From NCBI GenBank assembly GCA_049437325.1, contig JBMTIM010000002.1:94513-158512 (forward strand): a stretch of DNA of 64,000 nt, written 5' to 3'. The notes below the pieces were generated by a model. The model did not search any database. It was not told where the DNA came from and saw only the letters and a program-made list of their open reading frames with translations. Positions 49,707 through 58,562 of the stretch are shown here, piece after piece (position 1 is the first letter of the stretch; each line of letters starts with the position of its first letter). The DNA comes from UBA11606 sp049437325. GTDB taxonomy: Bacteria; Actinomycetota; Acidimicrobiia; Acidimicrobiales; Aldehydirespiratoraceae. Both the position numbers and the translations under genes were made by a program.

Positions 49707-51863
49707 ATGGTTCGTATCGGACACCTCGAGATCGCCCAGCCGCTCCATGACTTCGTCGAAACGTCACTGACCCCCGACTCCGGCGTCACCGCAGCCGACT
49801 TCTGGTCTGCACTCGAGGCTGTCGTGGCCGACATGGGTCCGCGCAACACCGCGCTGCTGGCGCGACGTGACGAGTTGCAGGATCAGATCGACGCGTACCT
49901 CGTCGCAGCACGAGGACACCACGACCACACCGCCTACCTCGGATTCCTTCGACAGATCGGGTACCTCGAAGACGCTCCGGCCGATGTGACCGTCGCGACC
50001 AGCAAGGTCGACTCGGAAATCGCCGGCACCGCCGGTGCGCAACTCGTCGTTCCGCTCGACAACGCCCGCTACGCCCTCAACGCAGCGAACGCCCGATGGG
50101 GCTCGCTGTACGACGCCCTCTACGGCACCGACGCCATCCCCGACGACGACGGCGCAGACGCAGGGAGCGGATACAACCCGGTCCGCGGCGCCAAGGTCAT
50201 CGCATGGGCGCGAGCCTTCCTGGACTCGCACGCCCCACTCGTCGACGGGAGCCACGCCGACGCGACGGGCTACGCCGTCGTCGATGGGGCGTTGCAGGTG
50301 TCGCTCGGCGCGACCGCCACGATGCTCGCCGATCCCGGCCAGTTCGTCGGCTATGCCGGTGCCGCAGACGACCCCAGCAGCGTCGTGCTCCGAAAGCACG
50401 GACTCCACGCCGACATTCGGATCGATCGAGCCGACACCATCGGCAAGGACGATCCTGCCGGTGTCGCCGACATCGAGCTCGAGTCGGCGATCTCGTCGAT
50501 CATGGACTGCGAAGACTCTGTCAGCGCTGTCGACGCCGACGACAAGGTCGTCGTCTACGGCAACTGGCTCGGCCTGATGAAAGGCGACCTCGTCTCGACG
50601 TTCCGCAAAGGCGGCGAGTCGGTGGAGCGGCGGCTCAACCGCGATCGCGTCTACATCGCTGCCGACGGTTCCGAGCTCGTGTTGCCGGGTCGGGCCTGCA
50701 TGCTCGTTCGCAATGTCGGCCATCACCTCACCACCGACGCCGTGACGATGAACGGTGAGCCGATCTACGAGACGATCCTGGACTGTTTCGTCACGGCACT
50801 GGCCGCCAAACACGATCTGCTCGGCAACAGTGCATTCCGCAACAGCCGAACCGGCTCGATCTACATCGTGAAGCCGAAGATGCACGGCGCCGACGAGGTC
50901 GCCTGGGCCGTCGACTTGTTCGGCCGAGTCGAGGCTGCGCTCGGACTCGAACCGAACACGCTGAAGATGGGCATCATGGACGAGGAACGACGGACCTCGC
51001 TCAACCTCGCTGCGGCCATCGACCAGGCACGCGAGCGGGTTGTGTTCATCAACACCGGTTTCCTCGACCGCACCGGCGACGAGATCCACACCGACATGGA
51101 GGCCGGGCCAATGCTCAAGAAGGGCGACATGAAGGGTGCTACCTGGCTTCTCGCCTATGAGGACGCCAATGTCGACACCGGGCTTGCGGCGGGCATGCAA
51201 AACCGGGCCCAGATCGGCAAGGGCATGTGGGCCAAGCCATCGGAGATGGCCGAGATGCTTGCCACCAAGGCCAGTCATCCCCAGTCGGGTGCCACCTGCG
51301 CCTGGGTGCCATCACCCACCGCGGCCACCCTGCACGCAACCCACTACTTCGACACCAACGTGGCAGCGCGCCAAGAAGAGATCCACAACAGGACACCCCG
51401 ATCGATCGACGATCTGACCATGATCCCGCTGCTGTCCGGTGAGCTGACCGAAGCCGACATTCAGACCGAACTCGACAACAACTGCCAGTCGATCCTCGGC
51501 TACGTCGTTCGCTGGGTCGGCCAGGGGGTCGGCTGTTCGACAGTGCCCGACATCGACGACGTCGGGTTGATGGAGGACCTCGCAACGTTGCGCATCTCGT
51601 CGCAGCACGTTGCGAACTGGCTGCACCATGGGCTGGTCGACGACACCCAGGTCCGCGAGTCGATGCAGCGCATGGCGCTCGCCGTCGATGCTCAGAACGC
51701 CGATGACAACGCGTATGAGCCGATGGCTCCCCACTACGAGGACTCGATCCCGTTCCAGGCTGCACGTGCCCTTGTTCTCGACGGTCGATTCCAAAAAAAC
51801 GGGTACACCGAGGCGATCCTGCGCGATCACCGTCGCCGCCAGAAAGTGGCCCACGCCGACTGA
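49707..51863 (+). CDS. glcB: Malate synthase G
   Basis: Condenses glyoxylate and acetyl-CoA to malate. 718 residues, full length for the monomeric G isoform. N-terminal helical clasp, then AYVV-type beta domain and the TIM barrel: IMDCEDSVSAVDADDKVVVY, FRNSRTGSIYIVKPKMHG, NTLKMGIMDEERRTSLNL, GPMLKKGDMKGA, and C-terminal HHGLVDDTQVRESM. No isocitrate lyase gene is in this window, so it may serve the glyoxylate shunt or glycolate use. A GC-rich hairpin lies just past its end. Confidence 0.96.
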   Translation: MVRIGHLEIAQPLHDFVETSLTPDSGVTAADFWSALEAVVADMGPRNTALLARRDELQDQIDAYLVAARGHHDHTAYLGFLRQIGYLEDAPADVTVATSKVDSEIAGTAGAQLVVPLDNARYALNAANARWGSLYDALYGTDAIPDDDGADAGSGYNPVRGAKVIAWARAFLDSHAPLVDGSHADATGYAVVDGALQVSLGATATMLADPGQFVGYAGAADDPSSVVLRKHGLHADIRIDRADTIGKDDPAGVADIELESAISSIMDCEDSVSAVDADDKVVVYGNWLGLMKGDLVSTFRKGGESVERRLNRDRVYIAADGSELVLPGRACMLVRNVGHHLTTDAVTMNGEPIYETILDCFVTALAAKHDLLGNSAFRNSRTGSIYIVKPKMHGADEVAWAVDLFGRVEAALGLEPNTLKMGIMDEERRTSLNLAAAIDQARERVVFINTGFLDRTGDEIHTDMEAGPMLKKGDMKGATWLLAYEDANVDTGLAAGMQNRAQIGKGMWAKPSEMAEMLATKASHPQSGATCAWVPSPTAATLHATHYFDTNVAARQEEIHNRTPRSIDDLTMIPLLSGELTEADIQTELDNNCQSILGYVVRWVGQGVGCSTVPDIDDVGLMEDLATLRISSQHVANWLHHGLVDDTQVRESMQRMALAVDAQNADDNAYEPMAPHYEDSIPFQAARALVLDGRFQKNGYTEAILRDHRRRQKVAHAD

Positions 51864-51889
51864 TCGAGCATCCGGCACCGCCCGCAACG

Positions 51890-51922
51890 GCGCAGCAGGG
51901 CGGCCGCTCAGGCCCGCTGCGC
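51890..51922. terminator. GC-rich hairpin between convergent genes, probable bidirectional terminator
   Basis: GCGCAGC/GCTGCGC plus GGGC/GCCC give an 11-bp stem with one bulged A (51897) and a 10-nt loop. It lies in the 61-bp gap between glcB and the convergent aldolase stop. No U-tract on either side, as is common for actinobacterial terminators. Confidence 0.6.
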
Positions 51923-51924
51923 GA

Positions 51925-52704
51925 TCACAGCACGACCGACGGATCGGGGACGAGGTCACGGGCCAGCCATTGCCACGTGCGCCAACCCATCGCCGGGTCT
52001 TCGAAACTTCGTGCGATGTGCTTCGCCATCTCGTCGGAGATCGCCTTGCCATTCGGCGCCTTCACATGCACCTCCGCAACCCGTTCGGCCAACACGAACC
52101 AGCCGACGGATTCCGCCGGTGACTGGCCACCGGTGAGCAGGCCGTGGTTTCGCAGGATCACGAGCGTATTGGAGCCCATCGCGTCGGCGATGCGATAGCC
52201 GCCATCGGTCGAATCGACCTCGAGGTCTTCGCCTTCGTAGATCGCCTGGTTGAAGACGAAGGAGCACGACTCCTGACTGATCGCCCGGAACGGTTCGACA
52301 TTCGCTGACCATGGCGTACCGAAGGCAGTGTGGGTGTGAGCCGCCGAGTTGATGTCTTGGCGCACCTCCAGCAGCGGCATGTGAATGTTGTAGCCGGCGG
52401 TGTTTGCGGTGGCGTGAGCTGGACCCTCGGCCACGGAGCCATCGGGTGCGATGAGGATCAGGTCGTGGATGGTCGCAGCTCGGAACGGCACGCCATAGGA
52501 CAGCATCCAGAAGTGGTCACGACGTTCAGGATCGCGGAAGGTGATGTGACCATCACCGAGCTGACCCCAGCGGAGTGCCGCGAACATCCGATAGCCGATT
52601 GCGGCTTCCCACTTCCACAGGGCCCGCTGCTCGCCCGGGTCGGTCGGCCGATCGGTGCCTTCGCGGTAAGAGATTTCGGCGTACTGGTCGAACTGCTGCG
52701 ACAT
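51925..52704 (-). CDS. Class II aldolase/adducin-family protein
   Basis: 259 residues from ATG 52704. GQLGDGHITFRDPERRDHFW near residue 58, HTHTAFG (about 131) with zinc-binding His, and LVILRNHGLLTGGQSPAE giving the third His. Bacterial members cleave or epimerise sugar phosphates such as fuculose 1-phosphate; adducin-like members may lack activity. No sugar-phosphate genes are adjacent. Upstream of it on the minus strand lie ogt and the Ada-AlkA gene, 22 bp apart. Confidence 0.85.
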   Translation of the reverse strand: MSQQFDQYAEISYREGTDRPTDPGEQRALWKWEAAIGYRMFAALRWGQLGDGHITFRDPERRDHFWMLSYGVPFRAATIHDLILIAPDGSVAEGPAHATANTAGYNIHMPLLEVRQDINSAAHTHTAFGTPWSANVEPFRAISQESCSFVFNQAIYEGEDLEVDSTDGGYRIADAMGSNTLVILRNHGLLTGGQSPAESVGWFVLAERVAEVHVKAPNGKAISDEMAKHIARSFEDPAMGWRTWQWLARDLVPDPSVVL

Positions 52705-52725
52705 ACTCCGAGCGTAGACCCGCAA

Positions 52726-53223
52726 TCAGATGTCGAGCGATTGTTGCGACCGCTCATGGGCGAGCAGCTTCCGCTTCAGATCGAGTCCACCCGCGAACCC
52801 GGTGAGCGAGCCGTCGGCCCCCACCACACGGTGGCACGGAAGGACGATCGGGATGGGGTTCTTCGCGTTTGCAGCGCCGACCGCCCGGGACGCACCGGGT
52901 CGTCCGATGCGTTCGGCCTGCTCGCCGTACGACACCGTCGTGCCATAGGGCACATCGGCAAGGGCGAGCCAGGCTTCTCGCTGAAAGTCTGTCCCCTGTA
53001 GATCGAGTGGGAGATCGAATTCGCGACGGTCGCCGGCGAAATACTCGGCGAGTTGTCGGGCAGCATCCACCAAGACCGGGTGGGCCTCGTCGGCCCCGAG
53101 CCCGTCGTGTTCGGTATGGACCTCGTGGGGCCAGGAGATGCGGCGAAGCCCGCCGTCGCTGGCAACCAGGTGCAGTGCACCGATCGGCGAGTCGAAACGG
53201 GAGCGGTGGAGGGCGGCGGTCAT
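52726..53223 (-). CDS. ogt: Methylated-DNA--protein-cysteine methyltransferase
   Basis: 165-residue suicide repair protein removing alkyl groups from O6-guanine. Active-site loop IPIVLPCHRVVGADGSLTGF with acceptor C130, HTH-like VPYGTTVSYGEQAERIG and the conserved SRAVGAANAKNP. Its start overlaps the stop of the Ada-AlkA gene by 4 bp (ATGA), giving a dedicated alkylation-repair operon. Confidence 0.95.
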   Translation of the reverse strand: MTAALHRSRFDSPIGALHLVASDGGLRRISWPHEVHTEHDGLGADEAHPVLVDAARQLAEYFAGDRREFDLPLDLQGTDFQREAWLALADVPYGTTVSYGEQAERIGRPGASRAVGAANAKNPIPIVLPCHRVVGADGSLTGFAGGLDLKRKLLAHERSQQSLDI

Positions 53224-54707
53224 GGTTGATCCTCCTCGACACGACGATATTCGGGTTCAGCGCTCGCCCACAGGTGTTGCGCGGCGAGCGAGCGGTACGG
53301 ACGCCAGGCATCGGCTCGGGCTCGGCACTCGTCGTCGGACAGCGATCGAGGCCCGCCGTCGAGAGCTGCAAGGGCACGCCGGATCCCGAGGTCACCAGCC
53401 GGGAAGGCATCGGGATCACGGGCTGCCCGCATGGCGATCAGTTCTGCCGTCCACGGCCCGATCCCGGACAGGGCGAGGAGTTGCACTCGGAGCTCGACCG
53501 GGTCGGCGTTGTAGAGATCAATACGGCCGCTGAGGACGGCAGCGGCGAGTTCACCGATGGTCCGCGCTCGACGACGCGGCATGCCTTCGTCGGTGTCACC
53601 GGCCGCAAGCGGTGCGAGTTGTTCCGGCGTTGGAAAGAGGCGACACAGGCCGAGAGCCGGCGCTGGCAACGGACTGCCGCGACGCTCGATCAGTTTGCCG
53701 GTCACAGTGGTTGCGCCCACCACGCTCACCTGCTGACCGATGATCACACGCACCGCCGTCTCGAACCGGTCCCAGCCACCGACGACTCGCAGGTTCGGGC
53801 GGCGCCGGACGAGGCGGCCCAGCAACGAATCGTTCACCAACCATCGGCTCGCTTCCTCGAGCTCGTCGTCGAGGCCGAACATGTGTCGGACTCGCGCAAC
53901 CTCGTCGATGATCGAATCGAACGACGGGAGATGCGCCACCAGTTCCACCGCGTCTGAGGCAGCGGCGAGGTCGACCTCGATCACCCCGGGGTGACCGCAC
54001 ATCACAATCGTGCGTCGATACACGGTTCCATCGAGCGCCTCGACTCCCGGACTGAGCCGAGGCCGTAGGTGACCGGTGATCTGCTCGACGTCGAGTGGCG
54101 AACCGGTGGGGATTCGGAGTCGAAGACCTCCGTCAGCCCGCAGCACGTCGCGCGTGCGACGCTTGGCCCGCAATTCGCTGGGGGTGAACCGGAAGGTCTG
54201 CCCGACGACCCGGTTCATCTGGCGTACCGAGCCGAACCCCGATGCCGCTGCGATCGACGTCATCGACAGGTCGGTTTCGTCGAAAAGCCGTCGAGCGAAA
54301 TGCGCACGACGGCTCCGGGCCACGAAGTCGGGGGTGGCGCCGACGTGACGCTCGAACAGGCGGCGGAGTTGACGGGTTGAATAGCCGACGCGGTGGGCGA
54401 GGGGCGCCTCGTCGAAGCGGTCGAGGAACCCGGATGCGATGAGCGCCACGGCCCCTTGGACCGGGGCCGGCGCCCCGCTGACCTCTACCGAGCGCAGGTG
54501 CCGATCGGGTCGGCATCGCAGGCACGGCCGGTAGCCGGCAGCCTCGGCGGCGACCGGACTCCCGAACGGCGCTGTGTTCTGCGGCAACGGGGCAGCAGCG
54601 CACTCCGGTCGACAGTAGATCCCGGTGGTGGCGACCGCTTCGACAGGCATGAACCGAGTATGCCTGATCAGATGAGACAGATTCGGACACGGAGTTGCGA
54701 CCGCCAT
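53220..54707 (-). CDS. Ada N-terminal / AraC / AlkA glycosylase fusion
   Basis: 495 residues from ATG 54707. Domain order: Ada methyl-phosphotriester domain with zinc Cys C32 and C36 (GIYCRPEC) and C62 and C65 (PCLRC); AraC HTH (about 85-175, SIAAASGFGSVRQMNRVV); AlkA 3-methyladenine DNA glycosylase II (about 190-480) with HhH LLALSGIGPWTAELIAMRAA and catalytic Asp in FPAGDLGIRRA. Methyl transfer to C32 should turn it into an activator of the repair genes. The Ada domain begins only about 28 residues before its first Cys, shorter than E. coli Ada. Confidence 0.92.
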   Translation of the reverse strand: MAVATPCPNLSHLIRHTRFMPVEAVATTGIYCRPECAAAPLPQNTAPFGSPVAAEAAGYRPCLRCRPDRHLRSVEVSGAPAPVQGAVALIASGFLDRFDEAPLAHRVGYSTRQLRRLFERHVGATPDFVARSRRAHFARRLFDETDLSMTSIAAASGFGSVRQMNRVVGQTFRFTPSELRAKRRTRDVLRADGGLRLRIPTGSPLDVEQITGHLRPRLSPGVEALDGTVYRRTIVMCGHPGVIEVDLAAASDAVELVAHLPSFDSIIDEVARVRHMFGLDDELEEASRWLVNDSLLGRLVRRRPNLRVVGGWDRFETAVRVIIGQQVSVVGATTVTGKLIERRGSPLPAPALGLCRLFPTPEQLAPLAAGDTDEGMPRRRARTIGELAAAVLSGRIDLYNADPVELRVQLLALSGIGPWTAELIAMRAARDPDAFPAGDLGIRRALAALDGGPRSLSDDECRARADAWRPYRSLAAQHLWASAEPEYRRVEEDQP

Positions 54708-54789
54708 GACGCGCGTCTCGGATCCCCAAAACTCGGGCGAGCCATGGCCGGTGATGGCCCGGCCCCGGTGGCCGGTGGCACCGGGGAAC

Positions 54790-55938
54790 TCAGAGGAGAT
54801 GAGGAGTGAAGCTCGCCGGATCGATGGGAGAGTCCCACCCGGCATCTGAAAAGAGGGTTGCACCGAGACGACCGAGTTCATCGCTCGACTTGGCCGCAGA
54901 CCCATTCCCCGCAATGGCGACGGCGACTCCGTCGTCGATCCACCCGATGTACGGGGCTCCAGTGGGCGTGCCGGTGATGACGCACGGCGCAGTGACGACG
55001 TCGCCGAGCGGTGCATCGGGCAGCAGTTCGAACAGGTTCTCGGTGAGCGAGTCGATCTCGACCGGGTCACCGTCGCTGTGGAACCACTCGGTCAGTTCAT
55101 GGGGTTCCAGAAGGATCGTGTCCTTGCGATTGCCACCGATCTTGATGCGAACAGAGCCGTCGGGGTACTCGACCGGCGGAACCCAGTAGATCTCGTGTAC
55201 CCGATCGTCGGGGGGCTGATCGAGGATCAGACAGGGAATCCTGCCGTCATCGGCCAGCCGGACCATCACGGTCGTTCGGGCTCGGCGTTCGACGTCGAGT
55301 TCCCATTCGAACAGATCGGATCCGAATGCACCCGTTGCAACCAGGAGTCGGTCGACGATCACCGACCCGAACGATCCATCGAGTGCAAACCCTCCGTCGT
55401 GCCGACGGACGCCGGCCACCGCAGCGTCGATGACGTCGGCTCCGCCGAGCGCGGCGAGCCGGGTCTGGGCTGCGACAAGACGGCGCGGGTTGATGTAGCC
55501 GGCCGGTGCACCTTCGGCGACCAAGCCCAACCCATTCGTGATCGAGATACCGGTTGTTTCGCGTACCCATCCAGCATCGACGAGGCGAGCATCGCTGCCG
55601 TACTTCGCAGCTCGTGTCACCCACGCCGGGGCATCGGGGTAGCCGGCGATGAAGCCACACGGTTCGTGGAACGAGATACCGGACCGGGATGCGATGTCGG
55701 CGTACCGCCCGATCGAGGCAGCCGCCACGTCGGACCAGGTCTGGGTGCGAGCGACGATGCGGGTGATCCGGCCTTCGTCAGGGTGCGAACAGAACGGGCC
55801 CTGACTTCGTCGTCGATCAGCGGGCTCGCCGGGGCCGATCAACGCAGTGCGATGACCGGCTTCGGCGAGGTGTCGACCGGCTGCGGCACCGATCATTCCC
55901 CGACCGATCACGGCGACGTCGTAACGATCCGCTTGCAT
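54790..55938 (-). CDS. FAD-dependent amine oxidoreductase (monomeric sarcosine oxidase-like)
   Basis: 382 residues from ATG 55938. FAD motif VAVIGRGMIGAAAGRHLAEA near residue 8, then DAO-type body: EGAPAGYINPRRLVAAQTRL, LLVATGAFG and PYIGWIDDGVAVAIAGNGSA at the C-terminus. Monomeric sarcosine or N-methyltryptophan oxidases have a covalent-FAD Cys near CVITG-type sequence; CVITGTPTGAPY here fits that region. Substrate could be an N-methyl amino acid, which is inference. Last gene upstream of the repair genes, gap 82 bp. Confidence 0.82.
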   Translation of the reverse strand: MQADRYDVAVIGRGMIGAAAGRHLAEAGHRTALIGPGEPADRRRSQGPFCSHPDEGRITRIVARTQTWSDVAAASIGRYADIASRSGISFHEPCGFIAGYPDAPAWVTRAAKYGSDARLVDAGWVRETTGISITNGLGLVAEGAPAGYINPRRLVAAQTRLAALGGADVIDAAVAGVRRHDGGFALDGSFGSVIVDRLLVATGAFGSDLFEWELDVERRARTTVMVRLADDGRIPCLILDQPPDDRVHEIYWVPPVEYPDGSVRIKIGGNRKDTILLEPHELTEWFHSDGDPVEIDSLTENLFELLPDAPLGDVVTAPCVITGTPTGAPYIGWIDDGVAVAIAGNGSAAKSSDELGRLGATLFSDAGWDSPIDPASFTPHLL

Positions 55939-56002
55939 GTCCGAAGTGTGGCACACCCCCGCAGATCGGTCTGCGGGGTAACGACCGGTTCACCCGGCGG
56001 GC

Positions 56003-56008
56003 TACCGT
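56003..56008 (+). promoter_or_regulatory. Putative -10 element (TACCGT) of SDR gene
   Basis: Ends 6 nt before GTG 56015; leaderless layout. Confidence 0.35.
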
Positions 56009-56014
56009 CGTTCC

Positions 56015-56860
56015 GTGGACGATCTCACCGGGAAAACCGCTGTCATCACCGGCGCAGCGAGCGGCATGGGCCGGTCATTCGCCAACCGGTTCGCAGGGGC
56101 GGGCATGAACGTCGTGTTGAGCGACATCGAGGCGCCGCGTCTGGACGAGGCCGTTGCCGAGGTCAGTACCCACGGCACCGGCGTGATCGGGCATGTCACC
56201 GATGTGGCGGACGGCGGTGCCGTCGACGAGCTGGCCGATCGTGCGTTCGGCGAATTCGGCGGTGTTCACCTCCTGTGCAACAACGCAGGGGTGGGGGGCA
56301 TGAAAGGTGGACCGGAGCTGATCAACAGCGCCAACTGGGAGTGGGTGCTGGGGGTGAATCTGTGGGGAGTGATCCATGGACACCGGGCCTTCCTTCCCCG
56401 AATGATCGAGCAGGGCGAGGGGCACGTCGTCAACACCGCCTCGATGGCGGGCCACATGCCAGGGCATTCTGCGTATACCGCCAGCAAGTGGGCCGTCGTC
56501 GGTATCACCCAGGGCCTCTACAACCAGATGCATCGCTCGGGCACCGGTATCGGTGTGTCGTGCCTGTGCCCCGGCTGGGTTCGTACCGACATCGCAACGT
56601 CGGAGCGCAACGGACCGGAGGCAGCCGCACCACCCGCCCTGTATGAGCCCACCGCCGACCAGGAGGCTGCCTGGCAGTTCGTCGTCGACGCGCTCGAGGG
56701 GGGACTGGATCCCGATGCGGTTGCCGACATGGTGCACGACGCAGTCATGAGCGATCGATTTTGGATCTTCACCCACCCCGAGTTCGTGCTTGCGCTCCAG
56801 GACAAGCACGAATCGATCATGGAGAACCGCAATCCCAACCCGATGGGGTGGCTCGGCTAG
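56015..56860 (+). CDS. Short-chain dehydrogenase/reductase
   Basis: 281 residues from GTG 56015. VITGAASGMGRSFANRF near residue 12, VLSDIEAPR after strand 2 (Asp, suggests NAD), CNNAGVGG, catalytic TASMAGHMPGHSAYTASKWA, and LCPGWVRTDI. The C-terminus continues about 60 residues past the usual end with DHE-rich sequence and no final DGG, typical of the extended actinobacterial SDR subgroup. Convergent with the EamA gene, one base apart. Confidence 0.86.
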   Translation: MDDLTGKTAVITGAASGMGRSFANRFAGAGMNVVLSDIEAPRLDEAVAEVSTHGTGVIGHVTDVADGGAVDELADRAFGEFGGVHLLCNNAGVGGMKGGPELINSANWEWVLGVNLWGVIHGHRAFLPRMIEQGEGHVVNTASMAGHMPGHSAYTASKWAVVGITQGLYNQMHRSGTGIGVSCLCPGWVRTDIATSERNGPEAAAPPALYEPTADQEAAWQFVVDALEGGLDPDAVADMVHDAVMSDRFWIFTHPEFVLALQDKHESIMENRNPNPMGWLG

Positions 56861-56861
56861 C

Positions 56862-57833
56862 TCACCCCGATGCGTAGAAGCGGCCGGGAATGAGTCGGCG
56901 GCGGCGACGCACGATCGTCAATCCGGGTGATTGGCGGGCCGGCACGAGCAGGATCGCACCGAGGACCATGACGCCGGCGATGCCCTGCTCGAGGGTGAGT
57001 GCCTCGCCGAACCAGAGGTATCCGACCACGAACATCATCGGCAGCTCTGTCGAGCCTGCGACTGCTGCCCGGGCCGGGCCGACGTTGGGCGCTGCCGCTG
57101 AGTAGATCCACTGCGGTCCGATCGCGGTGAACAGGGCGATGCCGATGGCGAGTGCCCAGGTCCGAAGATCACCCGGGATCGACTCGTCCCATGTCTGGTT
57201 GGCCATGAGGGGAAGCAGTCCGATCGTGGAACCGAAGGCGATCGGAGCAACCCGCTCGATCGGTCTCAACAGACTCAACCGCTCGGTCAGCACGGCGACG
57301 GCGAAGCCGAACGAGACCGGCGCTGCGAACGCAACGAGCAGAATCTCGCCGTCATCACCATCGAGCTCGGCTCCGAGCGCAACGAACGAGGCCGCAAGGA
57401 CGACGATTCCGCTGAGCAGCGAACGACGGGTTGCCTGCTGGCCGAACAGCACCCATGCGAGCACGATCGCAAACAGTGGGTAGCTCATGTAGATGACACC
57501 GGCGGTCGAGACCGGCACGACCTCGACCGCTCGGACGTAGGCGGTCCAGCCGAGCCCCATGAACAGACCGGCACTCAGCGCCCAGAGAGTGGCCTGTCTC
57601 CTCGGTCCCGAGAAGCGCAGCAGCCCGAACAACACGACCGTACCCAAGAGATTTCGGTAGAAGCTGACCGAGACAGCGCTCAAGCCGGCATCGGTGAGTT
57701 CGCGTGCGAAAACCGGCACCGTTCCCATGAGGACGGAGGTCAGCACGACGAGCAGGGTTGCAGCCGCCTGGCCCATGTCACTCGGTTGTGCCGTTGGCTC
57801 GGCGTCGGGGGCGCAAGGCAGGGTGGTCGCCAT
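56862..57833 (-). CDS. EamA/DMT-superfamily permease
   Basis: 323 residues with about ten membrane spans in two EamA repeats. LTSVLMGTVPVFARELTDAG opens repeat 1, SYPLFAIVLAWVLFGQQATR ends it, and AGSTELPMMFVVGYLWFGEA belongs to repeat 2. These are drug/metabolite exporters; substrate unknown. A duplicated palindromic operator (57869-57914) lies in the shared upstream region with the ECF sigma gene, so both may be under one repressor. Confidence 0.85.
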   Translation of the reverse strand: MATTLPCAPDAEPTAQPSDMGQAAATLLVVLTSVLMGTVPVFARELTDAGLSAVSVSFYRNLLGTVVLFGLLRFSGPRRQATLWALSAGLFMGLGWTAYVRAVEVVPVSTAGVIYMSYPLFAIVLAWVLFGQQATRRSLLSGIVVLAASFVALGAELDGDDGEILLVAFAAPVSFGFAVAVLTERLSLLRPIERVAPIAFGSTIGLLPLMANQTWDESIPGDLRTWALAIGIALFTAIGPQWIYSAAAPNVGPARAAVAGSTELPMMFVVGYLWFGEALTLEQGIAGVMVLGAILLVPARQSPGLTIVRRRRRLIPGRFYASG

Positions 57834-57868
57834 CGCAGCTCACTTCGGGCGGGCCGGCCGTGCCGGGC

Positions 57869-57914
57869 TGAACGTTTGTTCAAGGAGCGTACGATCCACC
57901 TGAACAAACGTCCA
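57869..57914. promoter_or_regulatory. Tandem palindromic operator, TetR-like
   Basis: Two related dyads: TGAACGTTTGTTCA (57869-57882) and TGAACAAACGTCCA (57901-57914), centres 32 bp apart, about three helical turns. Their cores also form a perfect 11-bp inverted repeat with each other (57872-57882 and 57901-57911). The TGAAC-N4-GTTCA form suits a TetR-family dimer. Lies between divergent EamA and ECF sigma genes. Confidence 0.65.
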
Positions 57915-57923
57915 GTTTCTTGT

Positions 57924-57945
57924 CCGGGAAAAAATTCTTTCCCGG
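57924..57945. promoter_or_regulatory. Perfect 8-bp inverted repeat upstream of ECF sigma gene
   Basis: CCGGGAAA / TTTCCCGG separated by AAATTC. It lies 37 nt before ATG 57982. No gene ends here, so it is more likely an operator or an RNA hairpin in the sigma leader than a terminator. Confidence 0.5.
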
Positions 57946-57981
57946 TCTCCTCACGACCATCCCCAGCGTTTCCGATGGTGC

Positions 57982-58551
57982 ATGGAGAAGACCCGGGATC
58001 ACGTGCAGGCATCCACCCCAGACCATTTCGAGTTCGAACGTTGGCTCCGCGACGCGCGTGACGGCGGATCGCGCGGCTTCACCGCGCTGTACGAGTGGCT
58101 GGGACCAGAGGTCAAGCGGTTCGCCGTCGGTCGTGGCGCTCGTGATGCCGACGCCGTCACCAACGACGCCTTCCTCGGCGTCTTCGGCCAGTTGGCCAGC
58201 TTCGAGGGCGATGCCCGGGCCTTCCGAGCGTGGGTGTTCGCCATCGCCCGGAACCGTCTGATCGACCACTATCGAGCCGAGCAACGACGACCCCCGGTTG
58301 CGCACGAAGACAGCCACGGCGACCAAGCTGCGCCGAGTGCAGAAGCGCTGGCACTCGCCGGCCTCGGTTCCGAGCGAGTGGCAACACTGCTCGCATCGCT
58401 GACCGACGCACAACACGAGGTTGTCGTGCTTCGGCTGGCCGTTGGACTCTCGCTCGAAGAAACCGCAGAGATCGTCGGACGACCGGTCACCGCAGTGAAA
58501 CGACTCCAGGCCCGAGCCCTCGATCGGCTCCGGCGAGAAAATCCGAAATAG
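57982..58551 (+). CDS. ECF-family RNA polymerase sigma factor
   Basis: 189 residues. Region 2 about 30-95: FTALYEWLGPEVKRFAVGRG, DADAVTNDAFLGVFGQL, and FRAWVFAIARNRLIDHYR. Region 4 about 130-185: SLTDAQHEVVVLRLAVGLSL and EETAEIVGRPVTAVKRLQAR. No region 1 or 3, as expected for group 4. The next gene starts 11 nt later and looks like its membrane anti-sigma partner. The promoter region holds two palindromic operators and a hairpin. Confidence 0.93.
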   Translation: MEKTRDHVQASTPDHFEFERWLRDARDGGSRGFTALYEWLGPEVKRFAVGRGARDADAVTNDAFLGVFGQLASFEGDARAFRAWVFAIARNRLIDHYRAEQRRPPVAHEDSHGDQAAPSAEALALAGLGSERVATLLASLTDAQHEVVVLRLAVGLSLEETAEIVGRPVTAVKRLQARALDRLRRENPK

Positions 58552-58562
58552 GCGGTCTCCTG

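Noticed and set aside
47885..49849. 654-residue minus-strand frame
   Set aside because: Antisense to the M20 peptidase and frame-shifted against the SDR; no domain recognised.
49764..51278. 504-residue minus-strand frame opposite glcB
   Set aside because: Shadow of malate synthase G; no motif and no start context.
57924..57945. Rho-independent terminator
   Set aside because: No gene ends into it from either side and no T-run follows.
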